Origin: Rhizopus arrhizus
Lineage: Eukaryota; Mucoromycota; Mucoromycetes; Mucorales; Rhizopodaceae
DNA length: 64,000 bases
Direction of reading: 5' to 3'
Assembly: GCA_024220505.1 (NCBI GenBank)
Contig: JAKZZE010000017.1
Span: 682,001-746,000 of the forward strand
Made by a program: the position numbers and the translations under genes. The notes below the pieces were generated by a model. That model searched no databases. It was given only the letters and a program-made list of their open reading frames with translations, and had not been told where the DNA came from. Of the stretch, positions 1 to 12,351 are shown one piece after another (position 1 is the stretch's first letter; each line of letters starts with the position of its first letter).

Positions 1-1075
1 TTATTTGATATTCATAATAATCGTTGGCATAATGTAACTGCTGGTGGAAATATACCAGCTCCAAGAAGAGGTCATTCAGCTGTACTGAGTAAGAATATTA
101 TAAATACATATATAAAGAGTGTGGGAGAGGGGATAGGAAGCTTTTAAAGAAAGAGTTTCTAAAGTATAAAAACAATTGGATAATTGACTATAGGTCTTGA
201 TGGTAGGAAAGTCATTGTTTTTGGAGGTGGAACAGCAGATGGACAGAATATTCAATTTAATGATGTCTTTATACTGGAACTATCTACAATGCAATGGGCA
301 GCGCCTTCTATTGAAGGTGTACCTCCAAAGCCAAGAAAATATCATAAATGCAAGTACATAAAAAGTGAATGCGTCGTAAAACCCTCCCTAATAGCTAAAA
401 CAAACAGCGTTTCTAGTGGGTGATTACGTGTTTGTTTTATTTGGAATTGGAGATAATAACATTGGGTTCAATGATGTTAACATTTTGAGTGTTACTGGCT
501 GGACATGGATTAACCAATACATTCCAAACATGGTTTGGCTTTCAGGAAATGAGACATATTATCTTAATTCTTCTGATAGTGGTAAGTTTTTGTATGATTT
601 TTTTTATGCTGCATTAAACAAAACACGTTGCCTGTTTTTAGGACTTGACCCATTGTATGATCCTGGCTTCCAAACCAAAGATGAAAACGAAGAGCGTGAT
701 AAAGAATCTGAAGCCCGTGTCAAGGCAGGTATTACTGCAGGTGTCGTAAGTGGTGGTGTTGTTATAGTAAGTGTTTTATATTTCTACACCGCATTCAACT
801 AACTTGTCTATTTGAAGCTTGGGGGTGGCTTATTTTTGATTATAAGCTTTGTGGTGCTCAAAAGAAAGCAAAGAAAGCATTTGAGCGGATCAATTAACAG
901 TAACATAATAGATCCCGCTGCAGCTATACAAGATAGAGAGTCGAGAGTTCTTTCTGATCGTGTAGTCCTATCTCAACATCAACAGCAACTTCAAAAGCCT
1001 GACAACCGATCTTCTATTGGGTATGCATTCCAACCAAATGGAGAAGAGTTTCATAAGCCAAATGTTTCGTGGTAA
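1..1075 (+). CDS. Kelch-repeat single-pass membrane protein, 3' part
   Basis: The gene enters from the left edge, so its start and earlier kelch blades are missing. I read exons 1-88, 194-364, 417-581, 642-766 and 818-1075; the frame stays open to TAA. Kelch motifs are visible as a double-glycine strand (VIVFGGGTADG), then a turn and a Trp (STMQWA), and a second blade (YVFVLFGIGDNN). After the propeller comes an acidic linker, a Gly/Val-rich hydrophobic span (about AGITAGVVSGG to LIISFVVL), a basic stop-transfer stretch (KRKQRKH) and a short Gln-rich cytosolic tail. Fungal proteins of this plan are surface or endomembrane proteins of mostly unknown role; the propeller probably binds a protein or glycan. 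The second donor (364/365, GTGAAT) is weak; using the nearby GTACAT would put a stop in frame. Confidence 0.8.
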
Positions 1076-2799
1076 AATGTTTATGAATATTATTTAAATA
1101 AAGAAAAAAAAAAGAGAGAGGCAAAAAGTCTGATCCTATAGCATATGACTATAAACACTTTTTTCTAAAATAAATATTCTTTACTTGTTATATTCAACAG
1201 TTCATCACCAATCAAGTAGAAAGACTTGTCAATAAAGTGAATTTCACAACGAAGGAGAAATGGTATTAACACGTTTTTATCATTAGTAAGGAGAGGTTGT
1301 TAACCAATGCCAGCAGCCCTTTCTTTTCTTTTCTTGATAAAAACATTATTTTTGTACTAAATTGAACATGTAAAATGTCTTGTTGATAGTCAATGATACA
1401 ACTTGTAAAAGAATACAGATCATTTTATTTACACAAGTATTTCTAGAGCTACTAAAGTAATACAACTTTAACTGATTATGTTATGATTCAATAGGATATT
1501 GGTAATGTAGTTATAACCGAAAAAAGAAGAAAACTCTTTCCTAGAATACAGCCTTAAAAGAATCAAAATTGATAACATAATTATTGTATTTAAAATAGCT
1601 CTGGCAGTAGCAAAGGTTTTTCACTCTTCATTGTAGAGTTGACAACTTTGATATCTGACCATATGTGCTTCTCCTATGCTCATTTAACATGTTAATGATT
1701 TAATAATATAGATTCAAAAAGGATTTACGAATAGCAGATATTTCAGTCTGGCTACAACCAACCATCATTCTTTAACTGAGAAATCACTACCAGCAACTTT
1801 GTTTTTTAGCCAATTGTAAATTTCATAAAGACACTAATTAGCGTGTTTATCGACTATACTTTTTTTTTATCAAAACAAAAATGAAACTTCACAGCCAAAC
1901 TGAAGATCAATCGTATTTTCAGGATAAGAAACTTGTTCATGATAACTGCAGCTGGAATTAAGATTGTTTATTTTACTGCTTCGTTTGTTGTCGAAAGGAG
2001 AGAAAGGAAAAATATAAGAATTTTTAAAGGAGGCAGAAGTGAAGATTGAAATTCAAAAAATATATATAATGGTTGCTGAAAATGGAAAGGGGCATTTAAA
2101 CTTCCCGAGAAGAATATTAAGTGTTACTGGCTGATCCTATCAAACTGGCTTCGGCTGCAGTTCATCATACAAGGTCAATAATGTTGATATGCTATATTCA
2201 TGAAAGTATTATAAAATCAACGCAAATAGCTTGTTAAAGGAAAAACATACTATTATTGAATGCAACATACAAAAACTGCTATAAGCGTTTCATTACTTTC
2301 ATTTTTCTTTTCTTACACTTTATTCTTGATTTTAGTCCTAAGGTACATATATTGCTTTTAAAGAATACCAAGTCTCAAGAAATCTCCCGTAGTGGTTTGG
2401 AAGTGAAGTTCATGATAGAATTAAAGAAGAAGTGTGCTCCAAACTTGGCATTCAACTTGAAAATTAACCACAAAAGATATAATATTAAATGGAAAATGTA
2501 GTGAAGGTAGATTAGTAATATTTGTGTTTTTATAGAGAAACTAATCTTTCTTAGTACACAGTGATGATGTTATTGCTATAATGAGAAATTTGTAAGTTTA
2601 TAATAATAATTCTGCTTTATTTTGATACATGTAATATAATAAAATGTAGAATTGAGTGTACCCTACATAAAAAAACAGATGGTATTACAAGAGAGTAGTT
2701 TTTCATCCACATTCGTTAATGCAGCCATTAGGCCTTTGATTGATACTCTTAAGAATAATTATTTCATAGTATGGCAAGTCAACAGAATCTAAAAAAGCA
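1076..2799 (+). other. Gene-poor AT-rich spacer
   Basis: No coding region I can support. Short open frames (for example 2256-2501) have AT-driven composition, no recognisable domain and no splice partners. It probably holds the 3' UTR of the kelch gene at its left end. Confidence 0.5.
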
Positions 2800-3830
2800 C
2801 TATATTTGGTTTTAACGCCTATGATCATTTGTCATAGGTTAAATATTAAAGTGTTGAGAAAACATCTGGAAAGGCCTGAATTCTCAAATATGTTATTAAT
2901 AGACACTGAGTTTGTTGATCCTTATTGCACGGCTGAAGCCAAAGGAGAAGATCAAAATAAAAGCACGTATACACTACTTATGGATATCATAAGGATTGGT
3001 CTGCTAAGTAAAGGCTTTATTGATGAAAATCTCTCTATAAGGATGTACTTTGGGTTCATATTGTTAGTAGAAGCCTGCTTCCTTTCCAGATGAGCTAAGC
3101 TCATACATACAGCAGCTCTTTGAAATAAAAGACGCAGAAGGCTTATACAAAGCTGCTATACAGAGCTCTTTTGGCTTATTAGAGGAGTATGATAAAGTTT
3201 GGATAAGGCAAGCAACCTTAAAGGCTGCAAAAATGTACATCCTTAAAAAATTCTCTTTTTACGATAAATATGAAGAAAGCATAATCCATAAGAAATGGAG
3301 TTTCATCTGCCTCTTTTCTGAGGGAACGCACATTAAAACAAGGTTTGGTGAGCCTACCAGTTCTGCATTTGCGAAGATAAGAAACAATAGAAGAAAAATT
3401 ACTTTCATGGAAATACGAGCTCTTAAAAAAGGGACACAGGATAGATGTGAAATTTGGACATAATCAGTTTGAGTTCGGGTATTAAGAGGCTGGCAAAGTC
3501 ATAGTGGATGTGACCACCAACAACATACGAATGACGGCTTTTTCAAGCTTCCTAAAGCTCTTGAGGAATGCCCTGAATAGATTAGTGATCGTTGCATCGT
3601 AGGATTTGTAATCATGGGTGGGTAAAAATTAAATTTTTGGAGTGTGATATGCTTGCTGGATACGTGTGCAGAATACCAATAACGCTGACATTTATTCTCA
3701 ACATCGGTTGCTGCCTTCCCCAATATGGAGCCAATAATAACGGTAACCTGGAAGTTAAAAGTAGCCAAAGAAGCCTGCATTGACTTGATGTATAAAAAGG
3801 AGAAGAATACTGATTTCGTAAGTCCATGTG
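2800..3830 (+). pseudogene. Decayed copy of an uncharacterised Mucorales-type family (PD-(D/E)XK-like core)
   Basis: Open pieces in shifting plus-strand frames line up as one broken protein: 2806-3093, about 3094-3231, 3233-3463 and 3592-3783. The order matches a protein family I recall as expanded in Rhizopus and Mucor: a first block ending in an aromatic/charged helix (EEYDKVWIRQATLKAAK), a core with Asp then FEFGY-stop-EAGK (about 3450-3490), then LPKAL/LRNALNRL-like text and a C-terminal block GYVCRI followed by WKLKVAKEA. Stops and at least two frameshifts show it is dead. The core pattern (Asp ... E-hydrophobic-G-x-x-E) is shared with the copies at 60189-61848 and 51978-52480. Function unknown; nuclease-like fold is an inference. 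Confidence 0.5.
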
Positions 3831-6800
3831 AATTGTTTTTACCACTATATTTTCTTATAAAAAAATACAATATATACTTGAGGTCCTACATATTCACAGC
3901 GTCATATAAATAGGCAATATTAAATAAATGACTTAAAGATTACTTTCATCATATTTTATTTTAAAATTAATGTTATCTTTTAAGGACCTGATAATTTCGT
4001 CTTGTTTGCGAAATGAAAGGTAGAAATTAATAGTATATTCGCTCTTTTTATAAATATTGAGCTATCTTCTAAAATGGTAAAAGCGGAGCACTAAGTGTGT
4101 CTAAGTCTACTTGGATTGGGATGATAATGGTCAATAAAAAAAAAAAAGAATATGGGCTTTATTTATATTTTTTTTTAGGAGAGTTCTGACCGTTTCTTTA
4201 AAAATTGTTTTTATTGGTTAATCATTATTACGGTATGGATTTGTGATCATTCCTAATAACTGGAAGCTATCGTCTTACATAAAAAACAAAAGACACTGTA
4301 AATTAAAAAATTATTAGCAATGCCATAATTGGTATAGATTGTAGCATATGAATAACTTGTGATCTTTTCAAGATGGCGAAAACCAAATAAGTCAGAAGTT
4401 ATAGAACGTTTTAGATGGAAGAAAGAAAGATGTCTTTTATTTAATGTGTCCTTTGTGTATACTTATACATTCTTGAGATGCAGAACAATCGGGACTTCTT
4501 TTGGGTTGGGATCGAAAATTTGAAGTCGCTTGCGCATTCTATATTTGAAAGATCCATCATATTGTATTTCCATTGGGTCATTTCTATATTTAATTTCTAT
4601 TTATTTGTCTACAGAATTAATACTGACAAACTGAGGGAAAAAAAAGAAGATCGTTCTTTAAAGCAAAATTTAAAACAAGACAAGAATTCAATGCATGGAT
4701 TACAAAGCCTAAAATAATGAAATTACTACATATAACCATGACACATGCAAGCATGCTGTATCCATATTTTATTAATTAAATTCATAATATGATAGAACAA
4801 CCATATTCAGGAAGAATGCTGAAACAGATTCTTAATCCATTACATGTGTATATTTGGAGTACAGTGATTTTAACTACCTCTACTTTAAACTCCTTAGATA
4901 TCACTGCGTTCATCAGTGCTAAGAAATCACTGTAGTTATGGAGATGAAAAACAGAGTTGCTAAACCCATTGCTGATCTCGACTATTTTATTGTATATCTA
5001 TGAAGACAAAATGAAATATTCATATATATTGTTTAATTTTAGAATGATCTTTTGAAGATGTTTTTCATCAATGAGTGGAATACACAAACTTTGCTCAATG
5101 CTGTAAAATTTGATTATTTGGTTTAAAGATTGCTTATTTCTTGAAGAAAGAAGAGATAAAATTCAATTTTAAGAGTTTTGCCTGCATAAAAAGATTTAAT
5201 ATTCTTGGCCAGTCTGAATGTATTTATAAGTAAAAAGCTTATTTCCTCAATTGCTTTCTTTGAAAAGCGTTTGAATAGCTAAAAACAAAGCTATTTATAA
5301 AAAATAAAAGTACCGAAACAATAGTATGGAAGATAAGGTTGAGTTTATGCTATATTCATTTGTTAGAGCCTAAAGCAGTAGGATATGTATGACATCGCGC
5401 GCGTAGTATTAATCACAGTTTTTTTTTTTTTTTTTCGTACCTGATTGCAGATGGTCCTTGACTAGGGGAAATCACATGGCGGATCGAAATAGATTCTACC
5501 AACTAATTTCCAACTAAAACTTTAATGATCTAAGAAAATGAATGGAAGTAGTTAGTACATGTATTACTAAAAAGTAATAAAAGCTTCTACCTATGCAATA
5601 CAAACGATTATATGTCATCTGTTCATATGTACAAAGCATATAGCAATAGGCATTGGATTATAAAAGGTAGCCTAGTTATATATATATATACTTTTCTTTA
5701 AACAAAAACAGGTAATAAGAGTTGAATTTTGCCTTTTATTTATAAAACCTGGTAAATTTTATTTACTCTTAACGATTTCTAGGCAATAGAATTTGCTTTT
5801 TATTAACCTAAGAACATGAAATACAGATCAACTAGATCAAAAGCAAATTTGTTTTTACTGAAATTGAGAACCTTTTGCAATCATGAATTACCTCTTATTA
5901 AACAAACTCGTGTCGCCTTGCTTTTGCTTTAGAGCAATAATATTATGTCTTTTATATTTTTCTTTTAGTAATAGAATATATGCCTGTATCAAAAGTGATA
6001 TTATATATTGGCATTTGATGTAGCATGTATTAAAGCGAAAATAAGTACAGTGGATTTTAGAAGCCTTCTCTCCGGAATCAAGATAGATCAGCAAACAAAT
6101 CTCATACAGAGTATCGAAATTCAAACCTGAATTTTTTTTTCCCACAAAATAAAAAAGGGTGACACTTGGTATGAAAATAAAATGACGATCCATAAGAATT
6201 CTTCTCTCTTCTCAATCCTTTGAAGCTAATGCGACAAAGGTGAGCTTCATATTAGCAGTCAATAAAAAGTCTCCTTTCCATTTTCTTGCTCTTTATTTTA
6301 AAAATGGTTAAGAGGAGTAAGTGTACCACTGAAAATGACAATATGCCTTTTTTTTTGGCTGTCAAATGATTACTGCTGTTACATTCTATTTAATGAGACT
6401 CTTTGCTTTTACTTGCCCTATTGGTCATCTTTTGAATTTCTTATTTTAAGTATTACTTAAGTTTAATGAGCGCCTTCTTTGATGAGATATATCTTATAAT
6501 CTGTTCGTATCTGAAATAAATCAATATATTCATTGCGCGATACATTGCATTTTGCTATTTTAAGGCTGATACAACATTTATCTAAAAGACAAACGGTTCA
6601 TCATAGGGTGTTACTTTAATATTTATAGGAATTAAAAAGGCTTGCAAAGAATAATAAAGCAGTATTCAATTTATAAATGGAGTAGTCTAAAGAAAAGAAG
6701 TGTAAATTTATATTAATGAGGACTGATACGCTTTACTAGAATTTTGATTCAATCTAAACTAGCGCTTTTCAGGACAATTTAATATATCTTGTTAGTCTTG

Positions 6801-6997
6801 TTTATGAGATAGCTTATAGCAGGATGAAGTTCATTTACGATAAAGTGGGCATACCTTTTTTAGGATATTATTGTGGCTTATAATAAACATAATTTCAGAC
6901 GCCGCTAGTCGTGCTATTTACGTCATCGTTTCACTTTTTATGAAGGTGAAATTTTTTTTTTACCTTTCTTTATTCAACAAAAAAAAGTAGTTTAAAA
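3831..6997 (+). other. Gene-free AT-rich spacer containing one dispersed repeat
   Basis: Apart from the repeat at 4353-4500 I see no gene. It carries A/T runs and short frames (4478-4717, 5888-6193 minus) with no domain or splicing support. Confidence 0.5.
4353..4500 (+). repeat. Dispersed repeat R1, copy 1
   Basis: About 145 bases that can be aligned by eye with 62363-62515 in the same orientation. The shared anchors are CAAATAAGTCAGAAG / CAAATAAGTCGGAAG, then ATAGAAC, TTTTAGAT and TTGAGATG followed by ATAATCG-like text. It is non-coding and looks like an old mobile-element end, perhaps a solo LTR or MITE remnant. Confidence 0.55.
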
Positions 6998-8056
6998 ATG
7001 GGAGATGTTGACAGACCCGCAAGTCCATTGGTAAATAATAAACCGGGAGTCACTTTTTTTTTGTACTCCTGTGAAAAAAAAAACCTTTTCATTTTGACAT
7101 GGATTTATGAAACATAGGACACATATGACAACAGACCTATAGATCGCGATGATTATGAACGTCGCAGTCGTTCAAGAAGTAAATCACCAAAATATGAGCG
7201 TCGTTCTCTTAGTCGCTCTCGATCTCGTACTCCTCCTCGTCGTTATTCTCCTGATCGTCGCTCCAGACGTCGCTCTCGCTCTCGTTCTCAAAGCAGAGAT
7301 TATAAAAGAAAGAGAAGGTAAACAAGAGTATAAATGATTACATAAAGTTTTTGACTCTTAAAAAAACAGTTATTCTCCCCGTCGTCGTAGCCGCAGTCCT
7401 CGTTATCGTCGCCGTTCTTCTGCTCGTAAAGAGTAAGACTATAGAATACATTCATTTTGACTTGTTTATTCACCAATTCTTATTTTAGTGATAAAGAATT
7501 CCACGGCACTAGAGTAATTATTATTGCTACCATTAGGTTGTAATTAAGGTTCTAATATGATTATACATTAGGAAGAGCCTGAAGTGTCTAACATTTTGGG
7601 TGTTTTTGGCTTAAGCTTGAGAACTAGAGAGGCAGACTTGGAGGATGTCTTCCATGAATTTGGTACTATTGAAAAAGTCACCATTGTCTATGATCACAGA
7701 GTAAATAATAACAACTCTTTTATGGAAAGAAGCAGTACTTCTAATTTTTTAAACAGACCAACAGATCTCGAGGCTTTGGCTTTGTATACTTCAAGGATCA
7801 AGCAGATGCCTCTCGTGCTCGCGATGCATTGAATGGTATGGATATTGACGAAAGAAAGATCCGTGTTGATTATTCTGTCACACACCGTCCCCACACACCT
7901 ACTCCTGGTCAATATATGGGTGAAAGAAGACCTGATAATTATGATCGTGGTCGCAGATACAGAGACAGACGCGCTCGCAGAAGCCGCTCTCGTTCTTATG
8001 ACAGACGCAGAAAGTACTATCGCTCGAGAAGCCGTAGCCGATCTTGGTCTCGTTAA
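6998..8056 (+). CDS. Transformer-2-like SR splicing regulator (RS-RRM-RS)
   Basis: Six exons, 6998-7030, 7118-7317, 7370-7432, 7489-7513, 7572-7700 and 7757-8056, give a closed frame of 249 residues. Order: Arg/Ser-rich N-terminal domain ([13 protein letters not shown] onward), one RRM with RNP2 (LGVFGLS) and RNP1 (RGFGFVYF), a linker rich in Pro/Thr ([11 protein letters not shown]), and a second Arg/Ser domain ending [11 protein letters not shown]1-RRM-RS2 with this linker is the signature of Tra2 proteins, which bind purine-rich exonic enhancers in the nucleus and recruit spliceosomal proteins. The RS domains are expected to be phosphorylated by SRPK/CLK kinases. One exon is only 25 bases, so this splicing regulator itself carries a very small exon. 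A general SR-like RRM protein is the alternative. Confidence 0.88.
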
Positions 8057-10455
8057 TCCAAGTTTTATCTTATTTTCTTCTACACAGAAAAAAAAATAGG
8101 AACAGAAATTAACTTCTTTCATTTAGCTTTTTCATTACAAGAAAACCTTAACTTGCTTCATTTTTTCTAAACAAAAAATCAAGCTCTTTTTTTAAAATTT
8201 CAAATAAAAAGTCCCTTCAAAAATCATCAAGACCTCCTTCAAAGCAATTAACATACATCATTGTCAAGAAAGCACTCCTCTTCAAAACAAAGAAGTCTGT
8301 CGTTTTAGTATTTCAAAGCCGAACAAAGTGTACAAGACTTCAGGTAGAGTAAAATTGTCTTTTTTATTTATAGCAAGGAAAAGAAAACAATGGAAAATAA
8401 ATAAAAAGTATGATTCGACAATTATCCTTTAAAATGAGAATTATAACACTTTAGTTTTTCTCGAAAACAATGCACATTAAGGAATTATAAGACATCTTAT
8501 TTGAGCTCTAATGACACTTGCGGACTCTAAGAATGTCTATTTGAAGCCATTTATTATGACTGACATCAAATGATTCGTAATGACACGTTATGTTGTTTAT
8601 ACCGAGGATTGTCACAAGTGTTACCATTTTTTATATAGATCATTCTCTTCATATACTTACTTTATCAATCTAAACTTGAATAATCTCGCAGGCCAATCTA
8701 ATAATAAAAAATGGATCAATCACTGATTCTTTGTCATATCTAAAGCGTGTAAAGATTTGCTTTTTCACATTGGATGTGCTGTACTACAAATTCACATGTA
8801 AATAACAAAAAGGTCATCTATTGACAGTTGAATAGGATACCATTCGTTATTTGCTTGCAGCCTTTGTAAAATCATTTCTGTCTTTTACTTTTTATAACAG
8901 ACAAACATCTAGCGAATGCCTCTCTTTTTATGGCAAGATGTCTATATGATAATAGCAAGAAAGATGTTACAGTCAGGTACATTTACCCATATGCTGTGGT
9001 TAAATTAAAAAAAGGAACAATAAAACTTGCTTCAAGTCAAGTGTGATTTTGAACAGTTTTTTTTATTCTACTGGCTTACTGCTTTCACCTTTTACTGCAA
9101 AGCAAAGAAAACAGGCCAACAAGCTAATATATTTATTAGTGTCAATATAGCCTGCTATCTGCTTACACTTTACTCTTACCAGGATATACAGTGTGAGTTA
9201 TTTTTGTGTACCCTTGCTTTATTATTGATGATTACTGATTCAGGCTTGGGTGTAGGTTGATATACTATGTGGATAGAATGCATTAGGTTTTTGTTTTCTT
9301 TTGTACGCTTATTTTTGTACTTGATATTTCTTCACGGGATTTATTGATTAGTATTTGAGGTGAATAATAGCGATCAATCGGTGCTTCTCTAATTTCAGGC
9401 ATATACAAAAAATTAGAAGAAAAAAAGAGAAGAAAGAAAAACAAAAGAGAGAACAATTAATGTAAACAATTAACATATATAATACGTTACACATAAGCAA
9501 TAAGAAACCGGGTTTCGGATTGACCAAAAGCAAGTTTACTCCAAGAAGATATAAAAAGAAATTTTGATATTTTTGAAGCAATATATCGGCAGTATATGTG
9601 TATACACATGCAAGCACTTATTAGAAAGAAATCAACTTTAGCAGAATTCTAATGAGCCTTTTGTTTCTCTTTAGTGTAACTATACAAGATCTTCAGACCC
9701 CTTTTACTTGTTCATAAAAGCCTTAGTTCATTTAATATTTCTTTCATTTTAAAAAAGTAGTCGCAAGTTGCTGCCTCCTTTTTATTGTTTCTTACTGTAT
9801 ATAATGTAAAAAGAATATTGATTATGCCAGTATGGATATTGGCTGAAAGCATTATTACTGTGCTCTATAAAAATTATAACAATCTTGATTACTAGATCTT
9901 CTTGTTAAATTGATAGCACTCTGTAAGCAAGAAAAGATGCTGCACTCAATCCTTTTCATTCGGCTTTGTGAGCTTATAAGCAAAAATAGATGATGGGCTA
10001 CTCTTCTTGCAGTTTCACCAATATTTTATCTGCATTGTTTGTATTAGACAATCACTGAAGGTAGAGAAATTCTAACAAATTGTTCTTTTAAGTCATGTAA
10101 TCCTATCTACAGGTATAAGAGTGGTTTATATGAGGGCTAGCAAGAGAAGGAGATATTGAGGTCACTCAAACAAGATTATGTACAGTTAAGAACCTCACAG
10201 GATCCAGATAACGAAATAATATGCCTCTTTAAATACCAAATCTTTAATGGGCAATAAAATGTACTATCATCTCGAAACTGTTTTATACCGTCTATTTTAA
10301 AATTTGTTTTTTGGTCCATCATACCATCCTACTTAATAGAAAATGCGTATACTTGAATATAAAAAGACTTTCATATCCATTATGTCCATTACGTCTCTTA
10401 CATTTTGATGTTTCATAATTACTTTAGTGAACAGAATGAGCAACCGTGTCAATAC

Positions 10456-10486
<31 letters not shown>

Positions 10487-12351
10487 TCGATTGAGAACTA
10501 AGCTTATTTAAGAAAAACATCTAGTATATTTCATATGTACAAATTGATTTGAAGTAGCTGATTAATCCTCAAGCAAATAAAAACATCACTTTTTGTCTTC
10601 CAAAGAAGCTGGACAGAGTGCAATTAATAAGCATATTTGAATTCTGTTTAAATGTTTGGCAAAATACAAATAAATGCATCTTTCTTATATGAGTATTGAT
10701 ACTATATAAATCATTAATGAGCTTCATTTTATAAAGCGAATCCTCATGATAAACTACCCATAAAACTTATCAAATTGCTAATATAGCATCTTAATTTTCT
10801 ATGTAAAAAAAGATAACAAAAGGAGGCAGAAGTATATCAAGTTTAGAAGAAAGAATTTAGCGTTTGTTAATAATTTTCTGATTCGGTTTAACAGGAATAA
10901 GATATGTATTTATAGAAACATATTAGTCAGAAGTACAGAGGATTTGGACTTTAGATATTAAGTTGAAGCTTACAAATTTGGATTGATTGAAAGGCATATA
11001 CAATAGATCAAGGAGCACATTCGTTTAACAAGAGGTCATCATTAATAAGCCAAAATATAAGTATTATATTAAATGTAAGTTAAACTCCTTAATACACTCC
11101 AATTAATTTGCAGATGGTTGAGTACTACAGAATTTGCAAAAAATACAAAACAAAAAAAGGATTCCTTGAAGAAAGAGAAACCTTTGCTAGTTATAAGATG
11201 AATAACAGTGAGTACTATAATAAAATTCATTGATAGGCTTGATTTACAATTACTGCCCTTAGTCTTCTCCATTTCATTATTGGTGCGATATGCTTGATAT
11301 AACTTCCAAAGAAGACTAAGAAATGACAAACATTATCCCTTTGAAACAGAATGGAAAAAATAAGAAGCATAAGGAATTTTTATGGAAGTAGACATAGACA
11401 GATGCCAAATCATGCTTAGTGCCCATGAAAAGAATCATCTTATTTGATGTGCATTATACAATTTAAAAAATAAAGTTTAAATAACTGCCTATTCTATTTA
11501 TTATTCAATCCAAATCCTTTTGATATAATGCCTAAAAAACTAGAGGAAAAATGGATCAAGTCGTTTGAAATAAAGAATTGTTCCTTGTACAAAAATACTG
11601 GCTCAATTTACCATTATCATTCCCAAATAGATATGCAAATAGTGACAGTAATTAAACTCTGCTTTTTTAACTACTTATTTGCTGAACTTAACTAATTACG
11701 AAGTAAGGAATCTATAGCTTGAATAACAAGAGTGTACATCTACATAATTTTTTTTGAAAGTATTAAATCTGTAAATTCTGCATCATTTTCAATTGATTTC
11801 TCCGTTCACATAAACAAAAGTATGAGCTTTTATTACTTCAAATAGTCTGTTAACGCGTAACAGATACTGATTGTTTCACTTTAAGCAGTCGCATGTAGTG
11901 TTTAAGCTAAAATTATTTAATCTCCGCTTCTTACTATATCAAAACCTAATCCCCCATAGCCATTTCTTGATTTTTATGCATTCAAAGTTTTTACCTGCTA
12001 TCTGCTTTAAAGCTAAAGAAAACATCATGGGAGACAACTCAACAATACATAGATCGTGAGTCATAAGCAAACCAAATTTAACACAATTAGGAACAATTTC
12101 TTAAAACAGCACATGTAAATCTTTTTTTTAAATGGTATTGATTTGTTCAGCAGCAACGATAGGTAAACACAGTCAATTATTTTACAGAATAAACTAGGTG
12201 GAGACAAACTAGAGATAAAAAATGATTAGCATGGCTTATATAAAAATAAGGTTTGCTTTAAGCTGTGACACAAGTCGTGAGAACAAGTTATAAATCACCA
12301 AGCAAACATGTGTGTGCTTTTCTCTTTCTTCTTTTTAAAATCTCGTATACA
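8057..12351 (+). other. Gene-free AT-rich spacer
   Basis: About 4.3 kb with no supportable gene on either strand. Short frames (9027-9260, 9348-9617 minus, 11069-11329 minus, 11871-12059) are hydrophobic or low-complexity and lack motifs. An A29 tract occupies 10456-10484. Confidence 0.5.

Noticed and set aside
7149..7337. Val/Leu-rich frames over the Tra2-like gene
   Set aside because: Out-of-frame reading of Arg-Ser codons; the RS-RRM-RS frame explains the region.
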